A DNA stretch of 64,000 bases from Vibrio breoganii (lineage in GTDB: Bacteria > Pseudomonadota > Gammaproteobacteria > Enterobacterales > Vibrionaceae): the NCBI RefSeq assembly GCF_001677275.1, contig NZ_CP016178.1, forward strand, positions 248,001 to 312,000, written 5' to 3'. Position numbers and translations under genes: made by a program. Positions within the stretch are counted from its first letter, which is position 1; every line of letters starts with the position of its first letter. Below, piece by piece: positions 36,646-46,391 of this stretch. The notes under the pieces are model-generated. The model saw only the letters and a list, made by a program, of their open reading frames with translations. It was not told the origin of the DNA and did no database searches.

Positions 36646-37587
36646 ATGGCAAAAGACTTAGTGGCAAATCTAGATCTTAATTTATTGCGTGTGTTTGTGG
36701 TGCTGTTTCAAGAGAAGAACACCCGCCGCGCGGCAGAAAGACTGCATGTTACCCAGCCTGCGGTGAGTCAGTCTCTAAAGAAACTTCGCCATCATTTTGA
36801 TGATCCGTTGTTTGTGAAAGTGACGGGTGGGCTTGCGGCTTCAGGTTACGCTGAGCGGCTATATGATGTTGTGGCTCCAAACCTAGAAGTATTGTTTAGC
36901 GGGTTGTCGTATCTTGATTCTTTTTCACCACAAGAAGTCACGCAGTCAGTAAAAATAGCTCTTTCGCCACCAGCGATGATGGCGATATCGGGTTCTTTAA
37001 TTCTTAAATTTAAAGAGTTAGCACCGAATGCAGAACTATCAATAGTATCTTGGTCTGGTCAGACGATAGAAGAACTATCTAACGGCGATACTTTAATAGG
37101 GATTCATTATGGGGATATTGCTTATCCTAAGAGTATCCACCGCCATCAAGTCGCTATGTTGACAGCCGGTGTTGCTGTTAGAAAGGGACATCCTTTACTT
37201 AGAGAACAAAAAGTTTTCCAACAGCTAGCAGACTATCCAATAGCCTCACAAATCATCCCCGGTTGGAATGACAAAAAAGTGGTTGCTGCGGAAGTCATGG
37301 GACGTTATGGGATGAAACTAACCGTAGGATTTCGTGCTGAAGAGAGCGCCGCATTGGTTGATGTAATTAGTCAAACCGATATGTTTATGCCAATAACCAG
37401 CCTTTTCCCGAGACATAGATATAACGATATTGCTTACCCAAACGTTCAAGTTCCTGATCAAGATCGCTACTACCCTTTATATTGCTACCATCACCTACGG
37501 CACCGCAAGAGCCCCATTGTTGAGTGGCTATATCAAGTTATTCAACAAGTAGTGGAAGAACAAATATCACTCAACTTCGATAACTAA
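36646..37587 (+). CDS. LysR-family regulator (313 aa)
   Basis: NodD/LeuO-like N-terminus LDLNLLRVFVVLFQEKNTRRAAERLHVTQPAVSQSLKKLR, followed by the effector domain. Divergent from the MFS gene; the 144-bp gap contains TTAAAGTTAACTTTAA, a palindrome well placed as a LysR operator. Effector unknown. Confidence 0.88.
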   Translation: MAKDLVANLDLNLLRVFVVLFQEKNTRRAAERLHVTQPAVSQSLKKLRHHFDDPLFVKVTGGLAASGYAERLYDVVAPNLEVLFSGLSYLDSFSPQEVTQSVKIALSPPAMMAISGSLILKFKELAPNAELSIVSWSGQTIEELSNGDTLIGIHYGDIAYPKSIHRHQVAMLTAGVAVRKGHPLLREQKVFQQLADYPIASQIIPGWNDKKVVAAEVMGRYGMKLTVGFRAEESAALVDVISQTDMFMPITSLFPRHRYNDIAYPNVQVPDQDRYYPLYCYHHLRHRKSPIVEWLYQVIQQVVEEQISLNFDN

Positions 37588-37723
37588 TGCTTATTAAGGC
37601 TATTACTATTGCTACTTAGAGTGAAGTGCTGTGCTCTTTTATCATAGCCCGCATATTTTGAGCGAATAGCTCAATTCCATTATGCGTCACAAGGATGTTT
37701 CGCTTACATAGAGTATCCGAGCT

Positions 37724-38248
37724 ATGAAGCATTTTATCCGTTGTCTTTCTATCCCCTTTCTTATCGTTTCCTTTTCCACATCCGCTAAAGAAGTACACTT
37801 TTCTCCTCATATTACCGCTGGACCTTTGGTCGGCGCGGGTATCAGTGGCGTTGGCGGTCAACTTGGCATTACAGAGGTGTTCGGTAGCAACACGCTTTAC
37901 GCCAGTTTTGAGAAAATTGATTATCAATACCTGACTGATGACGAAGAGTGGAAAACCTATAGAGTGGGCATTCAGCATCCCTTGAGCAAAGAGCCTAGGA
38001 TTGCGTTTCAGTTTGAGTTGGGCGGTATTGATTATCACGGTGAGCGTAATCTCATCTGGAGAAAAGAAACGCGCTCAGGCTCGGGCGTTTCTACCTCTGG
38101 ATCGGTGGTATTGAAGATCAACAACTATCTTGGCGTTAGAGGCGGACTCACTCTAAATTATATTGATCGCAAGAACACATTCTTGTCCTACTCTACGTTT
38201 TCAACCGTCCATCTTGGCGTGGTCTTAAACACAAATTTTAACGGCTAA
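37724..38248 (+). CDS. Probable small outer-membrane beta-barrel protein (174 aa)
   Basis: A signal peptide (LIVSFSTSAKE) precedes alternating polar/aromatic strands rich in Gly and Tyr (GLTLNYIDRKNTFLSYSTFSTV). This is the look of a small barrel. No family recognised. No obvious partner gene next to it; the dct locus starts 258 bp downstream. Confidence 0.6.
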   Translation: MKHFIRCLSIPFLIVSFSTSAKEVHFSPHITAGPLVGAGISGVGGQLGITEVFGSNTLYASFEKIDYQYLTDDEEWKTYRVGIQHPLSKEPRIAFQFELGGIDYHGERNLIWRKETRSGSGVSTSGSVVLKINNYLGVRGGLTLNYIDRKNTFLSYSTFSTVHLGVVLNTNFNG

Positions 38249-38432
38249 CGCTAGGTTAAATCTTACTTAATCTGCGCTATTTCCCTGGTGCTCCAATGGG
38301 TGGTTATGTAAACCTTTTCTGGTTTTCAGTGTGTCATTTTCCACCCATTTTACTCATGTTCACAAGTGCCGATAAATTGAGGGATTTAGTAACGTGTTGA
38401 AATTATTGCAATTAACAGAAATATAACATTTC

Positions 38433-38448
38433 TGGCACGGTGTTTGCT
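38433..38448 (+). promoter_or_regulatory. Sigma-54 promoter of dctPQM
   Basis: TGGCACGGTGTTTGCT equals the RpoN -24/-12 consensus TGGCACG-N4-TTGCT. It lies 58 bp before the dctP ATG. The sigma-54 activator DctD is encoded at the other end of the locus. Confidence 0.95.
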
Positions 38449-38506
38449 CTCTAGTCGGCAAACTGCACCCATAGAAGGGGCAGATTGACCATCAAGGAGA
38501 TACACC

Positions 38507-39502
38507 ATGTTTAAACCCCTCACTCTACTTTCTGTTTCTGCTCTAGCGTTACTGAGCTTCAATGCCAGCGCTAACTGTGATGATGGCGAGATCGTTATTA
38601 AGTTCAGTCATGTAACCAACACAGATAAGCACCCTAAGGGCATTGCCGCATCATTGCTTGAGGAAAGGGTGAACACTGAAATGAATGGTAAGGCATGTAT
38701 GCAAGTCTTCCCTAACTCAACCCTTTATGATGATGACAAGGTGCTTGAGGCGCTTCTAAACGGTGACGTTCAGCTTGCTGCACCATCGCTGTCTAAGTTT
38801 GAAAAATTCACTAAAAAGTATCGTATTTTCGATCTTCCTTTCTTGTTTGAAGACGTCGCTGCCGTTGATAAATTCCAGAACTCAGAGGCAGGCGACAAGC
38901 TGAAAAATGCAATGAAGCGTCGCGGTCTAGTGGGCTTGGAGTTTTGGCATAACGGTATGAAACAGATGTCGGCCAATAAACCGCTATTGATGCCAGAGGA
39001 TGCAAAGGGACTTAAGTTCCGCGTTCAAGCTTCAGATGTACTGGTAGCGCAGTTTGAGCAACTTGGTGCTAATCCTCAAAAAATGTCGTTCAAAGAGGTT
39101 TACGGCGGCCTACAAACCAAGGTTATCGACGGCCAAGAGAATACCTGGTCGAACATCTATGGTAAGAAATTCTTCGAGGTTCAAGATGGTGTGACAGAGA
39201 CCAATCACGGCATCCTAGATTACCTTGTGGTGACTTCAAATGACTTTTGGACTGAGCTACCAGACGATGTGCGTACTCAGTTAGACACTATCTTGATGGA
39301 AGTCACTCAGACTCGTAATTCAGAGTCGTCCAAGGTTAACCAAGCCAACAAAGAGAACGTGATCGCCGCAGGTGGCACAGTGAGAACCTTGACTCCAGAG
39401 CAACGTCAAGCGTGGGTAGATGCCCTTCAACCAGTATGGAAGAAGTTTGAGAAAGACATCGGTGCTGAACTGATCGATGCCGCACTCGCTTCAAACCAAT
39501 AA
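38507..39502 (+). CDS. dctP: TRAP C4-dicarboxylate binding protein DctP (331 aa)
   Basis: Periplasmic solute receptor: signal peptide LLSFNASANC, then IVIKFSHVTNTDKHPKG and the ligand-contact region GLKFRVQASDVLVAQFEQLGA, with the conserved Arg that binds the carboxylate. GLQTKVIDGQENTWSNI is typical of C4-dicarboxylate DctP (succinate, fumarate, malate). AAGGAGA before the ATG. First gene of the operon, transcribed from a sigma-54 promoter. Confidence 0.96.
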   Translation: MFKPLTLLSVSALALLSFNASANCDDGEIVIKFSHVTNTDKHPKGIAASLLEERVNTEMNGKACMQVFPNSTLYDDDKVLEALLNGDVQLAAPSLSKFEKFTKKYRIFDLPFLFEDVAAVDKFQNSEAGDKLKNAMKRRGLVGLEFWHNGMKQMSANKPLLMPEDAKGLKFRVQASDVLVAQFEQLGANPQKMSFKEVYGGLQTKVIDGQENTWSNIYGKKFFEVQDGVTETNHGILDYLVVTSNDFWTELPDDVRTQLDTILMEVTQTRNSESSKVNQANKENVIAAGGTVRTLTPEQRQAWVDALQPVWKKFEKDIGAELIDAALASNQ

Positions 39503-39507
39503 CTGGA

Positions 39508-39529
39508 TAAGGCTTCTTCGGAAGCCTTA
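39508..39529 (+). terminator. UUCG-capped hairpin between dctP and dctQ
   Basis: TAAGGCTTC-TTCG-GAAGCCTTA, 9-bp perfect stem, 5 bases after the dctP stop. The following sequence (GTTTCACC) is not a T-run, so partial termination or protection of the dctP mRNA end is more likely than full stop, which would give more binding protein than membrane subunits. Confidence 0.7.
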
Positions 39530-39639
39530 GTTTCACCCTAAATGGCGTTCTGCTTTTATAAGAAATCTAGATCTAACCAATAAGCAGCAATCTCTTTAGG
39601 TGTGATTACCTCTCGTACAACGGATGTGAGTACTACACG

Positions 39640-40293
39640 ATGAACGATAATCATCAAACCGAATCTACTTGGGATCGAATTGGTCGGGTTACTGATCAAA
39701 TTGAAGAAACCTTGGTCGCCTTTTTTCTTGGCACCATGACACTGCTGACCTTTGCCAATGTGGTCATGCGCTACGTGTTCAATGACAACATCTTGTGGGC
39801 ATTGGAGCTGACCGTTTTCTTGTTTGCTTGGCTGGTATTAGTTGGCGCGTCTTATGGCGTGAAGAAACATTTTCATATTGGGGTGGATGCGTTTATCAAC
39901 ATCCTACCGGATAGAGCGAGACAGGCCTGCGCTATGCTGTCCGTTGTTTGTTGCTTGGCTTTCGCACTGCTACTGCTAGTCGGCTCTTGGAACTACTGGT
40001 ACCCATTTGCAACGGACAGAGCATGGTATGAAACCGACGATATCCCTATGCCTGAAATCTTCCAGTTTATGTCGGACTGGCTCAATGAGGGGGAGCGCTA
40101 TGAAAAGCTCCCGCGACTGATCCCTTATATGGCTCTGCCTATTGGGATGGGCTTGCTCACCTTTAGATTTGTTCAAGCCGCAGTGCGCATCTTTACCGGA
40201 AAAACGGATCGCTTAATTGCAGGCCATGAGGCCGAAGAAGAACTAGAACAACTAAAACATGACAGCGCTAACATCGCTGAAAAGGGAGATTAG
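39640..40293 (+). CDS. dctQ: TRAP transporter small membrane subunit DctQ (217 aa)
   Basis: Four predicted membrane segments with the DctQ block LTFANVVMRYVFNDNILWALELTVFLFAWLV shown across residues 35-65, and a charged C-terminal tail. It pairs with DctM to form the sodium-driven membrane unit. The 137-bp gap after dctP holds the UUCG hairpin. The ribosome site is weak (GTGAG). Confidence 0.93.
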   Translation: MNDNHQTESTWDRIGRVTDQIEETLVAFFLGTMTLLTFANVVMRYVFNDNILWALELTVFLFAWLVLVGASYGVKKHFHIGVDAFINILPDRARQACAMLSVVCCLAFALLLLVGSWNYWYPFATDRAWYETDDIPMPEIFQFMSDWLNEGERYEKLPRLIPYMALPIGMGLLTFRFVQAAVRIFTGKTDRLIAGHEAEEELEQLKHDSANIAEKGD

Positions 40294-40296
40294 ACG

Positions 40297-41658
40297 ATGG
40301 CTGTTTTGGGATTGTTTGTCATGGTTATCCTGTTCATGCTGATTGGCGTGCCAATCGCCGTGTCGCTTGGATTAGCCAGTATTCTATTTTTGATGATTCA
40401 CTCTGATGCCTCATTAGCGTCAGTTGCACAAACCTTGTTTAACGCCTTTGAAGGGCACTACACGCTGCTGGCGATTCCCTTCTTCATTCTGGCATCCAGC
40501 TTTATGTCTACAGGCGGGGTAGCGCGTCGTATCATTCGCTTTGCGATTGCCTTAGTGGGCTGGTTTAGAGGTGGATTGGCCATGGCGTCGGTTGTGGCGT
40601 GTATGATGTTCGCGGCACTGTCGGGCTCATCTCCGGCGACCGTTGTGGCTATCGGTAGTCTGGTTATTGTGGGCATGGTGAAGAATGGCTACACCAAAGA
40701 GTTTGCTGCAGGGGTAATTTGTAACGCGGGTACGCTCGGTATTCTTATTCCGCCTTCCATCGTTATGGTGGTGTATGCCGCAGCAACTGATGTCTCGGTG
40801 GGGCGCATGTTCTTAGGTGGTGTGATTCCGGGTCTGTTAGCCGGTGTGATGTTGATGATTGCTATCTACATTGCAGCAAGAATTAAAAACCTGCCTGCGC
40901 AACCTTTTGCCGGTTGGGGAGAGATTGGCGCAGCTGCTAGGGATGCTAGCTGGGGATTATTGCTGATTGTGATTATTCTTGGCGGTATCTATGGCGGAGT
41001 GTTTACGCCAACGGAGGCGGCTGCAGTTGCCGCTGTGTATGCGTTTTTTATTGCCAATTTTGTCTACAAAGATATGGGCCCGTTTGCGGACAAGTCTAAC
41101 AAGAAACCGTTGTTGCTAAAGGTGGTACAGACTTTTGTGCATAAGGATACCAAAGATACATTATTTGAAGCGGGTAAGCTGACCATTATGTTGCTGTTCA
41201 TCATTGCTAACGCATTGATACTAAAGCACGTACTGACAGAAGAGCGTATTCCTCAGTTAATTACAGAGTCCATGCTATCAGCAGGTCTGGGTCCTATTAC
41301 TTTCTTGATTGTCGTGAATATCTTGCTGTTGATTGGTGGTCAGTTCATGGAGCCATCAGGCCTACTGATTATTGTCGCACCTCTAGTGTTCCCGATTGCT
41401 ATCGCTTTAGGCATTGACCCTATTCACTTGGGGATCATGATGGTGGTGAACATGGAGATAGGTATGATTACACCGCCGGTGGGACTCAACTTATTTGTCA
41501 CCGCTGGGGTGGCTAAGATGTCAATGCTAGGTGTAGTAAAAGCCGCTCTACCTTGGGTAGGCGTGATGTTCTTGTTCCTCATCATTGTGACTTACGTACC
41601 TTGGGTATCCACTTGGCTTCCGACCCTGCTCATGGGGCCTGAAATAGTGACTCGCTAG
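40297..41658 (+). CDS. dctM: TRAP transporter large permease DctM (453 aa)
   Basis: Hydrophobic ion-transporter-superfamily protein with the DctM signatures ALSGSSPATVVAIGSL, GTLGILIPPSIVMVVY and TPPVGLNLFV. It carries out the Na+-coupled uptake of dicarboxylates delivered by DctP. Three bases separate it from dctQ, with GGGAG before the ATG. Its TAG stop overlaps the stop of converging dctD by four bases (CTAG). Confidence 0.96.
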   Translation: MAVLGLFVMVILFMLIGVPIAVSLGLASILFLMIHSDASLASVAQTLFNAFEGHYTLLAIPFFILASSFMSTGGVARRIIRFAIALVGWFRGGLAMASVVACMMFAALSGSSPATVVAIGSLVIVGMVKNGYTKEFAAGVICNAGTLGILIPPSIVMVVYAAATDVSVGRMFLGGVIPGLLAGVMLMIAIYIAARIKNLPAQPFAGWGEIGAAARDASWGLLLIVIILGGIYGGVFTPTEAAAVAAVYAFFIANFVYKDMGPFADKSNKKPLLLKVVQTFVHKDTKDTLFEAGKLTIMLLFIIANALILKHVLTEERIPQLITESMLSAGLGPITFLIVVNILLLIGGQFMEPSGLLIIVAPLVFPIAIALGIDPIHLGIMMVVNMEIGMITPPVGLNLFVTAGVAKMSMLGVVKAALPWVGVMFLFLIIVTYVPWVSTWLPTLLMGPEIVTR

Positions 41659-42992
41659 TCGGCTTTAAAGTTGTCTTTATCGAGTTGATAACGCTGCATC
41701 TTGTCGTAAAGGGTTTTACGCGCAAGTTGCAGCGTTTCCATTGTCTGCTTGATACTACCGTGATTGTCAGTCAGTGCTTGCTCCAAGGTATACTTTTCAA
41801 ACTCCGCCACTTGCTCCGCTAAGCTCAGATCTGACTTTTCATTGGCACTTGAATTCTCAAGTGTCAGTCGACCTAAAAGCACAAAGCGCTCTGCCATATT
41901 TCTCAGTTCTCGCACATTACCCGGCCAATCATGATTGAGCAGCAAGCTTAAATCTTGAGAGCTCAATGCCTGCGAGGTTTTACCATAGCGTGAGGCGGCA
42001 ACGAGTAGGAAGTGGTGGAATAGGGTTGCAATGTCTTCTTTGCGCTTCCTTAAAGGGGGAAGCTCAAGGGTGACAACATTCAGGCGATAGTATAAATCTT
42101 CTCGGAAACTGCCTTGCTGAGCGGCCTGTTTGAGGTCCACTTTTGTTGCGGCGATAACGCGAATATCAATAGGGATAAGAGAGTTTGAGCCGACGCGCTC
42201 AATGGCGCGCTCTTGCAGAACCCGTAGCAATCTTATTTGTGCCTGCATTGGCATCGACTCTATCTCATCAAGAAAAAGCGTCCCATTTTGCGCATGTTCA
42301 AGTTTGCCAATACGCCGAGATTCTGCCCCCGTAAAGGCGCCTTTTTCGTGGCCGTAAAGTTCACTCTCGATAAGGTTTTCCGGGATAGCGCCGCAGTTTA
42401 CCGCGACAAAGTTATTATCTCGGCGACCGCTTTGTTCATGCAAAGAGCGTGCGACTAGCTCTTTACCCGTTCCGGTTTCGCCAAAGATAAGGATGTCCGC
42501 TGAGGTATCGGCAATATGAGTAATCGTCTCTTTGAGGTGCAAGATTGCAGAGGTATCACCAATGATGCGAGGTCCGAGTGTTTGGCTGGCCTTCAACGAG
42601 TTTCGAAGGCGCTGGTTCTCTATGGTGAGCTGGCGCTTTTCAATGGCTCGCTTGGTGGTATCTAGCAATCTGTCGGTAGCAAAGGGCTTTTCTATGAAAT
42701 CGTAGGCTCCCTTATGCATTGCCTCTACCGCCATAGAAATATCCCCATGGCCGGTAATCAGAATAATAGGAAGCTCAGGGTGCTGCTTATTGAGACCCTC
42801 CAGAAGATCTAAACCCGATAAACCCGGAAGGCGAATATCCGAGATGATGACGTGAGGTAGTGTGGTCTCCAAGGCTTGCAAGGCTAACTCGGCATTTTCA
42901 TAAAACTGGGCTTCAATGCCCTCTAGCTCGAAGCTCTGCTTTAATGCTGAGCGGATCTCTGGCTCGTCGTCGATAATGAAAGCGTGGCACAT
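41655..42992 (-). CDS. dctD: Sigma-54 response regulator DctD (445 aa)
   Basis: Receiver domain (FIIDDEPEIRSALKQSF, VIISDIRLPGLSGLDLL with the phosphorylated Asp), AAA+ sigma-54 activation domain with Walker A GETGTGKE and the sigma-54 contact loop GAFTGAES, and a Fis-type HTH at the end (GSIKQTMETLQLARKTLY). It activates dctPQM from the RpoN promoter at 38433. Two bases after dctB. Confidence 0.96.
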   Translation of the reverse strand: MCHAFIIDDEPEIRSALKQSFELEGIEAQFYENAELALQALETTLPHVIISDIRLPGLSGLDLLEGLNKQHPELPIILITGHGDISMAVEAMHKGAYDFIEKPFATDRLLDTTKRAIEKRQLTIENQRLRNSLKASQTLGPRIIGDTSAILHLKETITHIADTSADILIFGETGTGKELVARSLHEQSGRRDNNFVAVNCGAIPENLIESELYGHEKGAFTGAESRRIGKLEHAQNGTLFLDEIESMPMQAQIRLLRVLQERAIERVGSNSLIPIDIRVIAATKVDLKQAAQQGSFREDLYYRLNVVTLELPPLRKRKEDIATLFHHFLLVAASRYGKTSQALSSQDLSLLLNHDWPGNVRELRNMAERFVLLGRLTLENSSANEKSDLSLAEQVAEFEKYTLEQALTDNHGSIKQTMETLQLARKTLYDKMQRYQLDKDNFKAD

Positions 42993-42994
42993 AA

Positions 42995-44764
42995 CTAGTC
43001 CTTAGCCGTGAGTAGTGAAATAGTGAATCGAGCGCCGCCAAGGGGGCTTGGGGCATACTGCAAATGACCATCAAAGCTATCGATTATCTGCCGTGAGATG
43101 GAGAGCCCCAGACCCAACCCATTGTCCTTAGTGGTAAAGAAAGGCTCGAACAGGCGCGTAATTTTTTGCTCTTCTACACCGGTGCCATTGTCATCTATGT
43201 GTATGAATAGCCAACCATCAGAGCTGTCTTCTAGAGAGATGGTCAGTTTGGGCTCTTTCAGATCCTTAATCTCTTGCATCGCATTGGTGAGAAGATTGAC
43301 CAGTACTTGCTCCAGTTGAATTGGATTCGCCAATACCGAGTAGGAAGAGGGTTCGGCCTCAATAAGGTTGATATTAAGAGATTTGAGCTGTGGGTTGAGC
43401 AGTGCTTTGGTGGAGAACAGCACAGGATCTAATGCTATGTAGCTGAGGTCGGTGTTATCCGATTTTTTAGCAAAGGAGCGCAGTTGCTGGCTGATGTTTG
43501 CCATTCGTTGTGTGAGCTGAGTGATCTTTGAAAAATTCTCGGATGCTTGTTCACTGTTGCCTTTGATTAGGTAACGAGCGCCGTTATCGGCATAGCTTCG
43601 AATAGCGGCGAGGGGGTTGTTGAGCTCATGACTGATGCTGGTGGACAGCTCGCCCAGCAGTGCCAGTTTTGCAGCTTGGATGAGTTCACCTTGGGTTTTT
43701 ATTAGTTGCTGCTCTGCCTCTGTACGTTGGCGAACCTCCACCTGCAATTCAGCGGTACGCTCCAGTACTTGAAACTCAAGCTTTTGCTTTGCTTCTGCTT
43801 GTATTCGGTCTATTTGTTGATGCTTCAAATGCCTATGTCTTGCCAGCAATAGCAGTAGGGACAAGACACCAAATATTAATGCGACGATAACAGCGAAATT
43901 GATCAGCGACCAGTACAGATGCTTAGTGGAGACTAAGCTTCTGAGGTTTAATTTGGCTCTTGGAAAACGCTCAACGAGAGTAAGAAACTCACCCTTGGTA
44001 TTGTTGTCTTTTAGGTTAAGCAGGCTAGGTGAAACCGTAAGATCGCCAGTGGCATTTAAGGGCTCGATATCAGCATTTAAGTACTGCCGACTCTGCTTGA
44101 TTTGTGTAAGGGTATCTTCAGGTAGGTTGGTCAGGCTTTTGAAGAGCCAAGAAGGCTCACTGGACATAAATATGATGTTGTTATCATCGGTGGCAATAAA
44201 CGCTCCTTGGCTTTGTTGCCACGTAGACTCAATAGCGGATAGCTCCATTTTTACTACCACTACACCAATAATTTCCGCCGCATAGACAACGGGAAACCCG
44301 TAGTAATATCCCCTCAATCCAGAGGTTAAACCAAGAGCAAAATACTCACTCTCTCGGCCTTGTATGGCGTCCTTAAAGTAGGGACGAAAGGCGAAATTCT
44401 TGCCAATAAAGGAGCGTTCTAAAAACCAATTGCTGGCTGCAATGGTGGTGCCATAGGAATCTAACAGGTAGGTATCGGCTGCTGAGACGACTTCGTTAAC
44501 ATGGTCCAAATAACGGTTAGTGATCTCTATTTGAGCGCTGTTGTTGGGTGTCAGCAGTGCGTTGATTAATTCTTTGTCTTTTGATATTAACTCGGGGATA
44601 TGACTGAATTTATCCAGCTCGCTGGTGATGTATTGCGAGAGCTTTTCAATGTGTGTTTTTTGCTGGCTAATTAATTCGTCTTTGGTTTCGTTCCACACCC
44701 ACCGTCCGCCCAATACTAGGGTGCAGACAAACAAAATCAATATCAGCAAAAATTGACGATACAT
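42995..44764 (-). CDS. dctB: C4-dicarboxylate sensor kinase DctB (589 aa)
   Basis: Two membrane segments flank a periplasmic double PAS/Cache sensor region of about 250 residues with the DctB feature RPYFKDAIQGRESEYFALG. Then a coiled coil, the dimerisation/phospho-acceptor motif LSTSISHELNNPLAAIRSYAD and an ATPase domain (NLLTNAMQEI, GLGLGLSIS). Senses dicarboxylates and phosphorylates DctD. First gene of the dctBD operon. Confidence 0.96.
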   Translation of the reverse strand: MYRQFLLILILFVCTLVLGGRWVWNETKDELISQQKTHIEKLSQYITSELDKFSHIPELISKDKELINALLTPNNSAQIEITNRYLDHVNEVVSAADTYLLDSYGTTIAASNWFLERSFIGKNFAFRPYFKDAIQGRESEYFALGLTSGLRGYYYGFPVVYAAEIIGVVVVKMELSAIESTWQQSQGAFIATDDNNIIFMSSEPSWLFKSLTNLPEDTLTQIKQSRQYLNADIEPLNATGDLTVSPSLLNLKDNNTKGEFLTLVERFPRAKLNLRSLVSTKHLYWSLINFAVIVALIFGVLSLLLLLARHRHLKHQQIDRIQAEAKQKLEFQVLERTAELQVEVRQRTEAEQQLIKTQGELIQAAKLALLGELSTSISHELNNPLAAIRSYADNGARYLIKGNSEQASENFSKITQLTQRMANISQQLRSFAKKSDNTDLSYIALDPVLFSTKALLNPQLKSLNINLIEAEPSSYSVLANPIQLEQVLVNLLTNAMQEIKDLKEPKLTISLEDSSDGWLFIHIDDNGTGVEEQKITRLFEPFFTTKDNGLGLGLSISRQIIDSFDGHLQYAPSPLGGARFTISLLTAKD

Positions 44765-44869
44765 TGCAGTAAATCAGCGAGATTCCAATAGGTTAGCTTG
44801 CTGAAAGTATATGTTAATTTTATGTAACTGCGATAAGAGGGGAGAGTTATTGAGAGGTGTGTATAGAAA

Positions 44870-44901
44870 TAAAAAACGCGAGCCTTAATTACGGGCTCGC
44901 G
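44870..44901 (-). terminator. Intrinsic terminator of the DUF496 gene
   Basis: On the minus strand CGCGAGCC / GGCTCGCG with a CGTAATTAA loop, followed by TTTTTT. Confidence 0.88.
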
Positions 44902-44927
44902 CTTGTCATTCTATCTAGCAGTAGCGA

Positions 44928-45242
44928 CTATTTTTTGCCGTGTACTTGCTTGTCTTCTTCTGTCAGTTCACGAATCTTACGGCTGATTTCACGGCGAGTT
45001 TTCGAGATTTCAGCACTTGTGATGATGTGATCATCTACACGGTCTTCGTAGTCAGCCTTCATGTTTTTCACGATCATAATGATTTCATCGTGAGTCATAT
45101 CTGGCTTGATGTAATCCATCAGGTTGTCTAGTAGGTCAGCACGCTTGCGGTTATCACGAATTTTCTTTTCGTTGTCGAGGATTTCGCGCTTAAGCTTATT
45201 TTTGCGACGAGCTAAATTAACAATTTCATATACGTTGTTCAT
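44928..45242 (-). CDS. DUF496 (YeeX/UPF0265) protein (104 aa)
   Basis: Close to E. coli Yee[50 protein letters not shown]. Predicted to be almost wholly helical and coiled-coil. Nucleoid-associated or structural roles have been suggested for relatives; not established. Single gene with its own terminator. Confidence 0.92.
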   Translation of the reverse strand: MNNVYEIVNLARRKNKLKREILDNEKKIRDNRKRADLLDNLMDYIKPDMTHDEIIMIVKNMKADYEDRVDDHIITSAEISKTRREISRKIRELTEEDKQVHGKK

Positions 45243-45450
45243 TTTCTATCCTTTAGAACCAATATTAAACTTTGGAAATTAAACCATAAGCTTTGGCAAA
45301 CATACAGTGTGTAGATCAAGCTCTGAAGACTGCTGCCTGCTTTTTCAGCGTTGAGAGTAAAACAAACATTAATTCATATGCTTGCTATCGCAACCTAGTC
45401 AATACTTGCATACAATCTTACTAAATGAAACATGAAGATGGATCCTAAGA

Positions 45451-46104
45451 ATGTTATTGCAATTATCCCCTCTAGAAGCTCGTATTATTGGCTGCCTTAT
45501 CGAAAAAGAAGTCACCACTCCAGACTACTATCCTTTGAGCCTAAACAGTTTAACCACAGCGTGTAATCAAAAGAGCAATCGTGATCCAGTGATGGAGCTT
45601 AGTGATGCAGAGGTGCTTGATGGCATCAATGCCTTAACTGACCGTCGCCTTGTGAATGATGAAAGTAGCTTCAACAGCCGCACTGCTAAGTATCGTCATC
45701 GATTCTGTAATACGGAATTCGGAGACCTACAGTTTTCTGCTCAAGAGAAGGCCATTGTGTGTGTGATGCTACTGCGCGGTGCGCAGACCCCTGGTGAAAT
45801 CCGTACTCGTACCAACCGTCTGGCTCAGTTTGCGGATGTAAAAGAAGTAGAAGCGACTCTAGATAAGCTAGCAAACCTAGATACTCCGATTGTCGTTAAG
45901 TTGCCAAGAGAACCAGGTAAGCGTGAATCTCGTTATCAGCACCTGTTTTGTGGTGAGGTGGATATCGAAGCGTTAGCAACCGCTACGGCAGTTTCTTCAG
46001 TGAAAACGCCTACAGCAGAGAAGCTAGAGGCACTGGAGCAAGAGGTGGCGTCATTAAAATCTGAAGTGGCTGAACTTAGAGCCTTGATTGAGTCAGTACT
46101 CTGA
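45451..46104 (+). CDS. yceH: YceH/DUF480 winged-helix protein (217 aa)
   Basis: Matches YceH throughout: [77 protein letters not shown]. Two winged-helix domains and a C-terminal coiled coil ([19 protein letters not shown]). Function unknown. First of five genes with very short gaps or overlaps that include luxPQ. Confidence 0.95.
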   Translation: MLLQLSPLEARIIGCLIEKEVTTPDYYPLSLNSLTTACNQKSNRDPVMELSDAEVLDGINALTDRRLVNDESSFNSRTAKYRHRFCNTEFGDLQFSAQEKAIVCVMLLRGAQTPGEIRTRTNRLAQFADVKEVEATLDKLANLDTPIVVKLPREPGKRESRYQHLFCGEVDIEALATATAVSSVKTPTAEKLEALEQEVASLKSEVAELRALIESVL

Positions 46105-46115
46105 ACAAAAAAGCC

Positions 46116-46391
46116 ATGAGTGAGTGGTTCGTCTACTTGATTCGAAATCGTCATAACGCACTGTATTGCGGGGTGACGAATGATCTTGAGCGCCGTTTCT
46201 CGCAACATGCAAATGGAACTGGCGCGAAGGCACTAAAGGGTAAAGGGCCTTTGACTCTAGAGTGGTCCACTAACGTTGAGAACAAGTCGCAGGCATTGAA
46301 ATTGGAATACAGAATCAAGCAATTGAGTAAGCAACGCAAAGAACGTTTAGTGGCCGGTGAGTCTATTGCTCTTGAGGGGCTAACGTTATGA
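46116..46391 (+). CDS. GIY-YIG nuclease-like protein, YhbQ/UPF0213 type (91 aa)
   Basis: [28 protein letters not shown] contains the GIY-YIG core (VYL...YCG) and the conserved Arg; [14 protein letters not shown] follows as in YhbQ. Small stand-alone GIY-YIG proteins of this kind can cut DNA at damage or branched sites. Twelve bases after yceH; its TGA overlaps the luxP start as ATGA, so coupling is likely. Confidence 0.92.
   Translation: MSEWFVYLIRNRHNALYCGVTNDLERRFSQHANGTGAKALKGKGPLTLEWSTNVENKSQALKLEYRIKQLSKQRKERLVAGESIALEGLTL

Noticed and set aside
37616..38038. 140-residue minus-strand frame
   Set aside because: Overlaps a signal-peptide-bearing gene on the plus strand; composition looks non-coding.
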